Below are positions 10,886-23,200 of a stretch of DNA of 64,000 nt, in pieces; within the stretch, counting starts at the first letter, position 1; each line of letters begins with the position of its first letter. The DNA comes from Numida meleagris. Taxonomy: Eukaryota; Chordata; Aves; Galliformes; Numididae. Both the position numbers and the translations under genes were made by a program. Below the pieces are notes generated by a model. That model saw only the letters and a list, made by a program, of their open reading frames with translations. It was not told the DNA's origin and ran no database searches. Where the stretch lies: assembly GCF_002078875.1 (NCBI RefSeq), contig NC_034411.1, forward strand, positions 53,662,486-53,726,485. The letters run 5' to 3'.

Positions 10886-13799
10886 TCTTGTAACACAGAA
10901 AAACAGTTCTCTTTCCAAAGAAAACTCATAAGCTAGGGTAACATCATTTAGCTGTGATAAAGTCATGTTGTGTTCCAGTCATTCATTCAGTGCCATGTCC
11001 TCATACTCTACCTTATAGAGAAAACGCAGTTTGACTTTTTCTGTCTTGTATCTCTGTATTTGCTACTGCCTTTTCCAATTATTTGCATCCTCTTTAGCTC
11101 CTAGAAATAGGTATGTCTTCTCCCATGTATACAGACATTAAAACTGGGAGCAACGTGAACTCCTCCACAGCAGAGAGACCACCATCATCCTGCTGCCCAG
11201 AGGCCAAGTTCTCACCAAATTTCTTCAGAAAACTCTCATTTACTTAAGGCACTGCCATCCAGCTGCCTCTCCCACCTCTTCATCAGGCACAGCTGCCCCA
11301 GAGCAGCCTCCAGTTCCCACAATTCACATTTCATGCATCAGCTTATAAAGGGGAGACCGAGATATTCACTCAGGCTGTACACTGTGCCAGCTAGCTTTGG
11401 TCCCTCACTATGCTCTCTCATCCCTGGTGCAAAGATGTATAAATTGCTGAAGGCATCTTAAATGGCTATTGCAAGCTCTGCTAGGGTTCATCTGGCAGAA
11501 CCCCCAGCCAGAGGAATTGATTTGCACAGTGGAAGTGATGCCAAGAAGATCCATTTTTATCGCTCCAGGGATGCAAAACTGGAGACCAAGCCCCTTATTT
11601 TTTCAGGACATATTTTGCAATGTGGTTATTTTTATTAAAATATTTTCATTAGAAAAATCACAATTTATGTGTAACAGAATTGTTGCTTATTACAAGAAAT
11701 GATGCTTTCTGCACAAGGAGCTATATATTCAGCAGGTGATAGCTGCAGAATATGTCATCACAAGCAGATGGGCTGTATTTAACATCAGTAAAGGTGCTCT
11801 TAAAAAAGAAACCACAGCAACTGATAATTGAGAAAACAAGTTAAGGGCTATACTGCAAAGTCAGTAATGACATTAATGAAATATAAATCTGTCCAAATTG
11901 AATCAAAAGAAAGGAGAAGATTCTTAGAAAAATGTAGTATCTGGAGGGCATTATATCTGTGCATATCCTGGCATACGTGCTTATATTATACTGCTTTTCT
12001 TGAGATCTTAGACTTGTTGGCCAGTGCAGTATTAGCTACTGCAATAAAATTGATCGACTTTTAAGAAAGATCCAAGAGAATCCTGTTAAAACAGAATCTA
12101 GTTAGTCAGCATGTTAGCAAGTATGGAAATGTTCCAGTTACGTAGCAGTATAGAATAAAAGTGTTCATGTTCTTATTTTTAATGATATGCCTTCAGTTGT
12201 GTCACAAACATAGTCATCAGAACAGCTTTACATATGCACAAATAATGGAGGCCTTTGCTTTGAGTAATATAATGGTTAGTATGGGATGATTTATGTTTGA
12301 TCAAGCAATAGTTTCAGACACTTCATACCAAGGGTATTATTATTATGAAATCTGTGATAGAAATTCTTCTCTAAATCTCTTTTGAATCTTAGACCCTGAC
12401 TTATAAGAAGTATATCAACTATATATCTGAGCAAGACAAAAAGAGAAATGTAATTCCTTGTCTTAGTTTCTTTCAATCCTTTTTACACTGGAAGTAAAAA
12501 ATTATTATTATTTTTTTAAATCCTGACTTTTGAAAATAAACAACGTAAGGCCAACTATTGGCCCTAAAGAAGACCTGAGGAGTCTATTAAAACATGGTAT
12601 GTTTTCACTACTTTATTCATGGCTCTTCATTGTCATGTGATGTTAAAATAATTATAGGTAAATAAGTAGTCAATAGCATCTGTTACCATGACAATCAAGG
12701 TGACAGTGATCTGCTAAAGAAAGTAAATGAGCTGAACAGCATAAGGGCCAAGTGGCTATGTTTTTACACAGGCTGCAGTAGAGAGCAGGAAATGGGAAAA
12801 TGGTGAAGATGGAGATTTTCTGTTGTTCTGTTTCCACAGAATTATATCTAAAAACAAACAAGCACGCAAACAACAACAAAAGAGTGAAATAGTCCTTTGC
12901 AAACACACAGACATGGAGATAGGGCTCATGCACATTTCACATCACTGGTTTAGGTCATTGTTGGATTAATGATTCAGATTCCCCTTTCTGCGTTTACCAA
13001 GAGTGGTCCTCAAAGGTCGTGAGATTCTGCCTTAAAACAGACTATTCTAATTTGATCAGCATTGGGATCTCACTGTAGTTTCTGTTTTCCCAGATTCACA
13101 ATTTTACATCACGGCAGCCAAAACCAGGAATTACACAACACAAGATTTAAAGCATAGCTTGAGAACACCAAAGCAGATGTGCTGGATCTGATCAAGCAAT
13201 CAGTTTAATCCAGTATTTTGCTGAGAGAAGTGACCAAGTGCAGAAGTTAGGCAAAAGAGTACAATAAATATCATTTGATCCCCTGGTTTCTCTCCTGGCT
13301 CCTGTCACTGACTGGATTAGGTTAGGGATTTGTTGAGGTGAATGTTACATCCTAGTAGTCACACTTCAGAGTCAGAAATGGGCATTTATCTGTGAATTTG
13401 TCTAATTTCTTAAACTCAAGCTTTTGATTTCATGTCCTTCTATGGCAATTATTGCTTAATAAATTTATGGAACAATGTGGAAAAATAGTTAATTTTGCTT
13501 ATTTTTGTTTTTCTTACTGAGAACTCATGAAATGCTTCCAATTTCCTACACTGTGACCAAGAAACTATTCCATCTTCACATTTCTCCATCATGTTCATGA
13601 CTATAGCTCTCCTACTGTTCATCTTATTTTCCAGTTTTAGTTGATCTCCTGTAAGATGAGTGCCTTCCCACATGCTGATCTTCTTGTTGTTCACATCTTG
13701 TTGCACATCATTCCTTGTTCTTTTTTGAGATTGAATTACTGGAATTGTTAGCATTATTCAGTGGGTGGGTAAAGTACATACAAAGACATAACAACGTTT
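10886..13799. other. Intergenic AT-rich DNA
   Basis: No gene or named repeat recognised. A minus-strand segment at 13518-13648 has 43 open codons between AG and GTAAGA splice-like sites, but its coding character is weak (see findings). Confidence 0.4.
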
Positions 13800-14170
13800 T
13801 CTGTTTTGTTCTCAATCCTAATAATTTTGTTCATCTCACTTGCCTTTTTGAAAACAGCTGAGCACCATCCAGTGATTTCAAAAGCTATTTCCAAAGTGGT
13901 AGTAATTAATTGTTCTGTTACAGATCATTAGGATTATACCACCTCCACTGTATTACTTTGCATTGTTCAGTACCGTTGGCTTTGTCACTTTGTCACTTCT
14001 TTTCCTCTGTCATCAATGACAACATTGAACAACACAGATCCAGAGATCCTGCTAAGTGTACTTGTATCATCTCTCCCCCGTGAATGTTGGCCACCAGCTC
14101 TGTTCATCTCCTCTTACCTTTGAAGTATTTACTGACTGTAAATGGAGCCTGTCTTCCTACCTTGTGACAA
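13800..14170 (-). mobile_element. Old CR1/L3-like LINE remnant (tentative)
   Basis: Blocks such as TATTACTTTGCATTGTTCAG, TTGTCACTTCTTTTCCTC and ACATTGAACAACACAGATCC follow the order of the 3' UTR-proximal part of old amniote CR1-type elements (typically 'attactttgcattt', then 'gtcacttc', then 'attgaacagcactgatcc'). It is strongly diverged. The assignment is by recall, not by search. Confidence 0.45.
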
Positions 14171-15257
14171 ATTGGTTTTGCAAAAATGTTTAGTGTTTGC
14201 AGAAAACTTGCTGTAAACATGTTGTTTGACAGGTTTCTCCAGAGAGAGGCAGCACAGTATGAGCCAGAAAAAGGCATGCAGAAGAGAGTGACAAAGTTAT
14301 TTGCTAACTAATGGTCATTTTGCCTGTCTTCAAGCATACACTAAGTAAGTATTCTTGTTTGACCGGTGCTATCTTTATAGTAGATAACCTACACAGTTCT
14401 TGTTTTGTACAATATTGTTGTCTTGAATTTTTATTGCATTATACAACATGTTTGTGAATAGGCCAACACATGTACCACATGCACATGCAGAAGTCTCTGT
14501 TGAGATTGTCACTAGCTGGAAAACACCAGAACTGACACTGTGATTTGCAGATTTTACTGCTGAAAGAGATCACCTTATCTGCCTTCTCAAGTAACCCAGG
14601 TCTCATTTTGCTCTTTCAACAGATTTTTGTTTGACTTGTTGATTCAGAAGAGACATGAATTCCTGCTGGATGCACCTGCCACTCATCCTTCTGCTATCAC
14701 ACCAGCAACTCATACGTGTGCAAGGTGCCACAGATTCTCCTTAATGTCTCCAAATCTGGACAAAAGCTATAGTGTTGTGATTCAACCAGGAGCATGTGTA
14801 CGTGCCTTGTCTTAGCCCAGTCCTATCACGTATCTGTGCAGTTGGCCGGCCATGAGACACTTCTCAACCTGGGTGTGCTGTACTTTGCAACCCACTGTAG
14901 GGTTGTGACTCAACCTAAGTAGAAAAGCTCCTTAAGCCCTGGCTGCTAACGCAGATCTTTAAAAGTGTGTTTTCACATGATTTAAAGATATCAAGTGGCA
15001 GAGGACTGACTACATTTCTAATTCCCATGCACTTTGTAACACCAAGGAAAAAATAAGATATCTTTTCTTTGAACAAGATAGGGTCACTGACTGCAGTGAG
15101 AAAGATACAATCACAGCAACTCAGTGCTGGCATAGGAATCTGAGGGGAGTAAACAATAGTCAGAAAGTGTGGTTGTTTTTAGGGGCAGTTAGAAGAACAA
15201 CTATATATTGTTTAAGACAAGCCAATCAACCAGGAAAATAATACTATGTTCACTTAC
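14171..15257. other. Intergenic DNA
   Basis: No gene recognised. On the minus strand a 72-codon frame (15133-14915) contains an acceptor-like CTGCAG at 15096-15091, but its phase does not fit the exon-like segment at 15258-15469. Confidence 0.4.
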
Positions 15258-15469
15258 TGACTCCAGATCCAAAGCAACTCCATCATTCTTGGTCCAATCA
15301 TTACTTTTATTTGGCTTTTCTCTCTGTTTAAATTCATCAGTTGTTTTAAGGGATAAAATTATTTTTCCTAAACGAAAAGCATAGTGATTCTCTTTAAAAC
15401 CTTCTAAGAATTCTACTGTAAAGCCCAATTTGGAAAGATTAATTGCATGGACTCTTACCTTTGCTTCTC
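15258..15469 (-). CDS. Unassigned exon-like coding segment (70 codons)
   Basis: On the minus strand a T-rich tract and TTACAG end at 15470, followed by 212 nt open in one frame, then A and GTAAGT at 15257. The translation includes KVRVHAINLSKLGFTVEFLE, GFKENHYAFRLGKIILSLK and NDWTKNDGVALDLES, a composition that looks like real protein rather than AT-rich noise. It enters in phase 1 and leaves in phase 0. I do not recognise the protein, and it belongs to neither ABRACL nor REPS1. No partner exon with matching phase was found nearby. It could be an exon of an unannotated or lineage-lost gene, a decayed gene, or chance. Confidence 0.3.
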
Positions 15470-16195
15470 CTGTAAGAAAAAAAATATATAAATAAAGCAA
15501 AATAAAAACTTTTTCTCTCTCTTTTTTTTTTTATCTTTTGGTGAGCTGAAACGTTTACCCAGCAAAACAGAAGCATTTATTTCAGTGCAAAGGAAACACA
15601 ACTGATCAGCCTCAGAACAAGACAGACTATGAATACAGACAGAGTTACAGCTGACAGTCTTGGCACTTTAATGGGCACTTCCATGGGGATTAAATTGGAT
15701 GATTCACTTACGCTATTATTCACCTGTATCTGGCTCTGAGGCCTTATTTCAGAAATGGCCTCAGGGCATCATACTCTTCTTCTTATCCACTAGAAGCCTC
15801 AAACAATGCAGTACCTCTTCTCCCTAGATTAAGCATGTAAATCTTTACCACAGTTGAATAGAAAAGAGGAGTACTTAAAATCTTGACTGAAATGACTTGC
15901 CCTACAGTTAACCCAAGAGTAAACCTCCGGGGAATGACAGAAATATGTTAAATCAGTACAGGCTAAAACACTGCACTCCTATTGTTAGCACTACAGCAAA
16001 AGCTGCAAAAAGGACTACAAGATGTTCTCAGTCATTCCTCTGATAGCAGTTACCTGAGATCCGTAAGACAGAACTCAAAGGATGCACAAATAACTCTCTA
16101 AAGATGGGCAAAGTCAGAACTAATACAGGATATATATTGAGCTTGGTAATGGTATTCCATACAGGAGGATGTGAAGCAAAGATGATGTGCAGTAA
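15470..16195. other. Intergenic DNA
   Basis: No gene or named repeat recognised. Confidence 0.45.
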
Positions 16196-17235
16196 TGCGT
16201 AAGTTGCTCCAAAAGTAATACCACCTATATACTTCCATGGAAACTTCAGATAAAAAGAGCACAATAACACTATTTGATAGAACAAATTCTCAGCTACAAA
16301 AAAACTGTTGTTCAACACAGTTACCACCATTAGACATGTATTTTTGCCAGTGATGAACCATAGCCTGCATACCGTGCTTGTGAAAATCTGCACCAGCAGA
16401 GGTGACCCATGGTTTCACAGCTGCTGTGATGGTGTAATTGCTAGGAAAAGGTTGGCCCCACAGTCATCAGCCTGAGTGGATGGAAGTCAGAAGGCACCAA
16501 ATCTGGACTCTGTGGTGGGTGTGATAATACAATCCAGCCAAGACTGGCAATGTGCTCCATTGACTTCAAACTGGTATGGAGCCTATCATTATCGTGTTGC
16601 AAGAGAAAGGCTGTTTTCTCTGGCCTGACTCTGAAAGTTTGAGCCTTCATCAGCTTAGTCTGTGTCGCGATGTAGTGGTCAGCTGATGATTTGTCTGTTC
16701 CTGTGTGAGCATTCATAGGACACACTTTGTGCAAATTTGTGATGTTCAATGTTGCCACCATCATTTCCAACACATTGAAGCTGATATTCAGTTCCATACA
16801 CAGTTCCCTGGTCATAATCCGCCAGTTCACATGGGTAGGCTGATTAAGACACTCTTCATTTTGTGGTGCGACAGCTGTGCATGGCTGTCCAGAACATGGC
16901 TTGTCTTTTACATTGGTGTTGCTGAAACGCACCACCCACCACTCTTTGGTCTCCATAAACATTCAGCAAGTACTGATGAATGTCAGTGGATGCCATTTTT
17001 TTCTGCTTGGAAGAATTCGGTAACACACATTTGCTTCATAAGCACTACCATGTCAGACACTATTGTGTCAGACTGCCCCTCTGCTGCCATCTGTCTCACA
17101 GCAACAAAATATAATGGAATATTGGTGAGAAGGTTCAACCTCTCTCAACCTACTGCCATACCACCACCATCTGCCTCTGAAGTCATGAGCCAACATAATA
17201 AAATAGGAGGCATTACTTTCAGAGCAGCCCTCATA
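16196..17235 (-). mobile_element. Galluhop-like mariner DNA transposon, internally deleted
   Basis: Imperfect terminal inverted repeats bound the element: the left end has TTGCTCCAAAAGTAATACC, and the right end read on the minus strand has CTGCTCTGAAAGTAATGCC. Between them lies a broken mariner transposase on the minus strand. At 1,040 bp the element is shorter than a full mariner of about 1.3 kb. This type is known from the chicken genome (Galluhop/Mariner1_GG). Confidence 0.88.
16300..16996 (-). pseudogene. Degenerate mariner transposase
   Basis: The ATG at 16996 starts MASTDIHQYLLNVYGD. After a frameshift the frame continues with CSGQPCTAVAPQNEECLNQP and TRELCMELNISFNVLEMMVA. The middle of the protein is missing: the block with the first catalytic Asp (TGDETW-type motif) is gone and sequence jumps to DHYIATQTKLMKAQTF. 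The later motifs LLQHDNDRLHTS and HPPQSPDLVPSDFH keep the second and third acidic positions of the DD34D triad. A C-terminal piece, FFVAENLFYQIVLLCS, is in a different frame near 16300. It cannot encode an active transposase. Confidence 0.88.
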
Positions 17236-20200
17236 AGCTGAGGGAGAAGACTATCAAAAAGTGTTTGGAGACAGTTTACAAGGAGAAAAAGTTTATAAAT
17301 AACTGACTGTGTTTCATGTGTTCTGTGGAATTCTTTGCTGTAGCAAATGAATATTTGAGAGAGAGCAACATGAAGGCTAATTACTTTCTTAGACTCCATT
17401 TGTCCAAATAGCTCTTGTAGCAAGGAGACAGCAGAACATCTCCTGATGTCCACGTAGCATGGTAACAGCTGAATCATCCAGTCGCTTGTCCTCCTGTTTA
17501 GCATGCATCATGAAAAAAACTCACCTCCCCTTCCCTCTACAGAAATACATACACGTACTGACATTTTGTGGACTTTTTCAGGAAACCAACAAAACTGGCT
17601 TTGTATGAGGTTGTCAACTAACAGTAGCAGAGATTACAGTTACGATAACATAAAATTACTATTCACGTCCACTTCAAATAGAGCTCTAGGTGGAATATCC
17701 TTATTTATTAGTTTCATTCAAATTTCCTTCCTAAAGCTCAAACATTTATAATGACTCATGACAGAAGGACATCAAATCTTTTCCTGAAGGAAATCTTACA
17801 GAAATAGGACTGTGGATTGACATTTGTCAAGTTACATTTATTTAACAAATTAAAACTTATCATGGCAGAAGTTGATACGTTATTTTTTTAATGAATTGTC
17901 AGGACCTCCTACTAGCCAAGGAAGTATGGTTTACAGAAGTTCATCGCTGAAAGAAAAAAAAAAAAAGAAGCCAAAAAAAACACAACCAACCATCCAAAAA
18001 CCAACACCTTTCTACACTGCTCTACTAATGATAATGAATAATTGTTTAATACAATAATCCTATTTATAAGCATTATTTTTATGAATAAAACCTGTAATTT
18101 CAGTGGCTCATATCCAAGCTTCTCAGCTCAAAAACTGTGCTTAATGTACAAGATGCGGGATCATTGGACTTCAATAATCTCAGCAGTTTCACTGTATTTA
18201 TCCTTTACTTTGAAGACAAGTACAGAACTTCATTGGTTTCTGCTTATGGATAACTATATTTTTATGGTCAAGTTGATATATAAACTGCATTTTAGCAACT
18301 ATTTTTTGGTTTCAAGATACAATACCAGCTCTGAAATCCAACTTATATTCAAGTTATCAACTGTTCAAGCTTTATTAATTTCACTGTCACTGCAGCTGCA
18401 AGTCTTTTGGTCCAAAATCATCTGATGTTGTTTGAAACCACAGCACAGAACTGTGATCAAACTCCAGCTCCAAATGCATCTTCTCACAGAGCACTGTTAA
18501 TGGTCTCATCTCTGGACCTAATATTCTAGGAAGAACTTATGTCAAACTGTGCTTATTTCAAATGGTAGACAAATATCTACCAGTGAAGTACTATGAGAAC
18601 ATGAAATTAATTTACACAACCATACGGGTTGCTTACAAATGATGTGCCAGATTTTTCCTTCATCTAAGTTTTATGATCTTGTGTGAATTTTTCATCTGCT
18701 GGGATAAATCTTATCCTTCTTTTTTTTTCCTCCAAGGGATTTTTTTCCAAGCATTTCTAATGCACTGAAGAAGATTAAAATTAAAAACACAGTTAAGAAA
18801 ATTAAGTCTAACTACCTTCTTTGGTTGATGGACACCTTACATAATTCTGTTACATGTACAAAAGTAATACATGCATCTCAAAGTGTTGTAACGTAATACG
18901 TTGAAGCAAATATTTTTTGTTCTATGTTGGATCTATGATTAATGTTCTAAAATTAATGTCCTTCCTGAAAAGTCAAGGTTTTTTCAGGAAAACTTTTAAA
19001 AAAAATCATTGGCTAAAGTGCAGTGTCTAAGGTTTGGGGTAGAAATTGAAAGACTCCTGTTTTTCAGTCAGGCTTTTAAATTGTATTACCTGAGCACAAA
19101 CCCACATTATTGTCTGTCTCACCAGACTAGCTGTCTGAAAGTAAGGTGTCTGTTTTAATTTAGATACTTGATTCTCTATGTATATTTGGTTGTGTTACTA
19201 TGGTAAAGAAGAGAGATAAGAATATCACCTTCTGAAGAGCACCACTATGGAGAGAGTTTCGTTAAATAGCTTAAAGCTATTTCCTAACTTTTAGATAGCT
19301 AAAGACACATGGAATAAATAAAGGCTCTTCGGTCATAGTTGTTGGTTAAGTGACATATAACTCATAATGTGATAACTGAAGTACTGTATTGCTGATTCCC
19401 TTCTATAGATTACCAAAGACTCCTTAGGATAATACACAAATGATCCTCAGAATTAGCAGCTTCTCCCAATAGCAAATTGTCATCAACGAAGACTTGCTAT
19501 ATCTGTTAATCAGTTGCTATAGCTCAGAGTGTTTCCATCACAGGGGAAGGCAAACAAAAGGTGGTAAATCTAGTACCTCACGAGAACCAGAAGAAGTGCA
19601 GACTTTTTTTCATTCACTTTGTAAGGAATATACGTCTTTTATTTCATTACTGGGAAATGCAGTTTGGACGTGTTCCCAAGCTAAAATCTGACCGCAAAGG
19701 CTATTTTTCTCACAGGTCAGATGTGAGGAAACAGAGCTATTTCACTTCCTTCAACATCTCTGTATAAAGAGAAGAGGAAAGTGGGACCAGACCTATTGTT
19801 CTTACTGTTTCCCGTCTCCTTTTTCACTATGCCTCATTTGAAAAAGCAAGGCTCAGCCACTTAGAGTGCATCATCTCCATTTAGAGCATTCGGATATTTA
19901 ATAATAAATAAATGGCCCTCGTACTACATAGACAACATCAGAAGAGCTGTCATTTGATATAAAGCCTGTATGTTGAAGGTAGCTGCTGCCTCTGTTTTGC
20001 TTTCATATTAAAAATTGCAGCTCTTCCTTCAAAATGAGTTCTAGCTCTTCCAAGACAGAAAGGTGAAGATGCACGAATATATATCCTGCCCTCCAAAACC
20101 TCAATAAACTACTTTTTCTTTTCTTTTTTTTTCTCAATATATTTTCTGAATCTTCAGTCGTTTGAATGGCTGGAGTATGATGAACAAATATAAACAAGAG

Positions 20201-23200
20201 AAAGTTCTGAGTGATGAAGTATACTTGGCCCGCTGTTGGCTACCCTGGGCTGCTGGCCAAGGGCACAACACTTCTCATTGGAATGAGCCGGGAAACAGTT
20301 CAAGAGATTTCTGCTCTCTCCCAGCTAGGAGCTGTAACTGGAGACCCGTGAAAGCACACATGATCTCACAGCATGCTCCCCATGGGCCCTGCTTGCTACC
20401 CAGTGCTAGTTTTGCCTATACAAGATCCCCCACAAAATAACTGCAGCGATCATACCCTTGGCTTTTCCTCTCTTGATCTCTCAGCCATTTGTAAGAGACC
20501 TCTATAAACAAGCAGTACCCAGAACTTTTCCAGAGCTGGCCATGAACAGCTAGTACATCACCCTTTGTGGTGGAAGGTGCCACTTTGTAGTACCTCTGCA
20601 AGCTAATCTGCTCAATGTTGCCACCTCAGACAGACAGCACTAGTGCTTGCATTCCTGCAATGAAGTTGTCTAGTCTGCTGTGGAGCATAGAAGAGATCCC
20701 AGCTGGGGACATAGCCTTTCAATCAGGGAGGTGATGACGCATTCTAGTCCCTTCCAAATGAAAGTATTTTCTCTGTAAAAGAGCCAAATTGCCCTTAGTC
20801 TGAATGAAAAGGCACCTGGGAAGAGGAATGGTACAAGGAGCTACTTCTTCGCTTCTTATTTCACCCTGCAGAATAGAGAGATGCACTTCATGTGCTCAGG
20901 GTGGTTTCCCTCCTCTGTCACAGAAACAAGTCCTGTCACAGGACTTTGGAGGGAAGCATGCACATGGACACGCACAAGCTAGCAGTTAAATGAAAAAAAA
21001 TGTGTGGATAGCAAAAGATGCACTTGTTTCACTGCATTTATGCATGTACATCCATTCCATCCTGCCAGCTCACAGTGTACTCATTCTATGATTAATTGGA
21101 AGAACTGTAAGGTCTAAACCTTTTTCTAGGAGGCACAAGCAGAAATAGAGTACTTGGCAATAATTCCTCTTCAATTCAGAGCCTTAGCACTGTGTAGATT
21201 TAATGCTCATTCTACCAAATAGAGTCCTTCAAAAATAGCTGGAACAGAACATGATGTTTCAAAAATAAAGAAATGTAATTTCTTTAGAATATTCAAGTGT
21301 GATAATTAGGTGTATTTCCATTTGATCAAATAATGGGATCAGTTCAAAAAACATATATTGATTTCACATTACAGTATACTCATTAGCATTTGCTAACTGA
21401 TGTTTAGCAGGCAGTTATGATGGTAAAAGCTTTGCTTTAGGAATTATTTATAAAGGAAAACTGCATCTTTCTTCTCTGTCTCTGTCATCTTGAGTCACTC
21501 AATGCAAAGAAGTTTCAGATCTGTGTATGTTCTATACACCTTGCTTTGTGAAGAAATCGGACTGTAAAATATATTACAGCAAAGCTAGAGAGAGAGGGTG
21601 ACCTTTAGATATTAGACTCCTTCCTACAGTCACCACAGATGGAGCACACAGTATTCTTAATATTCCTTCTATACGTGACAAAAAGATCAGAGAAAAGACA
21701 TTATAACAGGGTTGTTGTTAACAAATGAAGCAGATTTAAAAGAAGGTTGGGGTGGTTTTGATCTAGAGGACTTTAAGAAACAGAAACAGACTGGATCATT
21801 GCTATCTTAAACAAATACAAGACAGTGGGAGTTTTGGTTTGTATTTATCTTAACATATCAAGAATAACTCACATCACCATGGAGAAAAAGGAAGGGATTA
21901 AAAACCTTGGGAAATTGATCTTAATGGAAAACAGCTCAAAGAACAGGCTCAGTCAAGTTCTGACCAAGAGGCAGAAAGAATCCCACTGTGAAATAACAAG
22001 CTGATGAACCCAGAAGAGAGCAGGTACTGAGGCACAGGAAAAAAGATGAGTTGGTGTACAAATGACAAGACTATTCCGTGGAAGGAAGAAAGATGTAGAA
22101 AGAAAGAAGAAAGGGGGAAACTAAAAGCCTTGAGTAAGTGATTTTAACTGAAAAAAATGGTTAAGGAAGAAAAACAGTAAGATGGAAACTGAAATGTTTG
22201 ATGGAAAAGGAATATTTAGTTTATATGTATAGCTAAAAGCAGTGGAATAGGGATATATGTGTAACATGGGAGACAAATACAGACATGAAAACTAACTTTC
22301 AGCACTTCTTTCCACCCTATAACAAATTTCTGAGAAATTCAGCAACATGCCAGAAGTTTCCTGAAGTAGCCATTAACAATCCTCCTCAATGGAGGTCATT
22401 ATTTAAGGTAGGGAGGGATAACATCCTTTTTCCATCAGCAAGTAGGAGTGCACTTCCACATACAGAGAGAAAGAGGAAAGAGGAAAAAGTATGACAACAA
22501 TGGGAACTGCCTAAGAACCCAAGGAGATGGGAGCCAAGTAAATTATATAGGTAGCAAAGGAGGTATAAAAATGTGTTTAGAGAAGCTGTGGCTTCAGTAA
22601 TGTAAATTACTAGAGTTTCAGTAAAAAGAAAGAATACAGAGGGACTACAAAAGAGACTCAAATGTATTGAAGAAAAATACATTTGAATTTAACCTTATCA
22701 AATTTAAAGACAGATGTTATCAATGTATAAAGAATTTTATAATTACATACATTAGATAACACCATAGCGTACAAAGTAAAGTTAAACTAATTTACCTTCC
22801 TGACATTACTAAATTATAAATAGAGGCTGTATTTTTAAGGAGGATGTAGATACTGGTACGAATAATCTGTAAAAAAAAATACAGCAGCAAGACCAGATGG
22901 ATTTTGAGTTAAATGCTGAAAGGCTCTGAAGGGAGTCTTAATTTCTCTAAGAAGAAACTTACTTGATAATTTAATGCTAACAGGAGTTATCCTTCCCTTT
23001 TGGAAGAAATGAGAATAGTTTTAAAATCTGAAGAGAAGTGAGATTTGACCAGTTGATTTTGAGGTCCTGAGGTAAACAGAAAAGGCGTTTTCCCTTCTCT
23101 CATGCTCTGCAGGAGCTCCTCTCTGGGAAATAGCAAGGAAAAACCTGTGCTGAGTGAGGGTAGATGCCCCCCACCTTTTGCAGAGTGGATATAAAATCTC

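Noticed and set aside
14915..15133. 72-codon minus-strand frame next to the exon-like segment at 15258-15469
   Set aside because: It has an acceptor-like site, but its phase does not match the upstream donor, and no good donor or known protein supports it.
16705..17241. 178-codon plus-strand frame
   Set aside because: It is the antisense shadow of the mariner transposase fossil.
18042..18425. 127-codon plus-strand frame in AT-rich DNA
   Set aside because: Hydrophobic, low-information composition typical of AT-rich chance frames; no family recognised.
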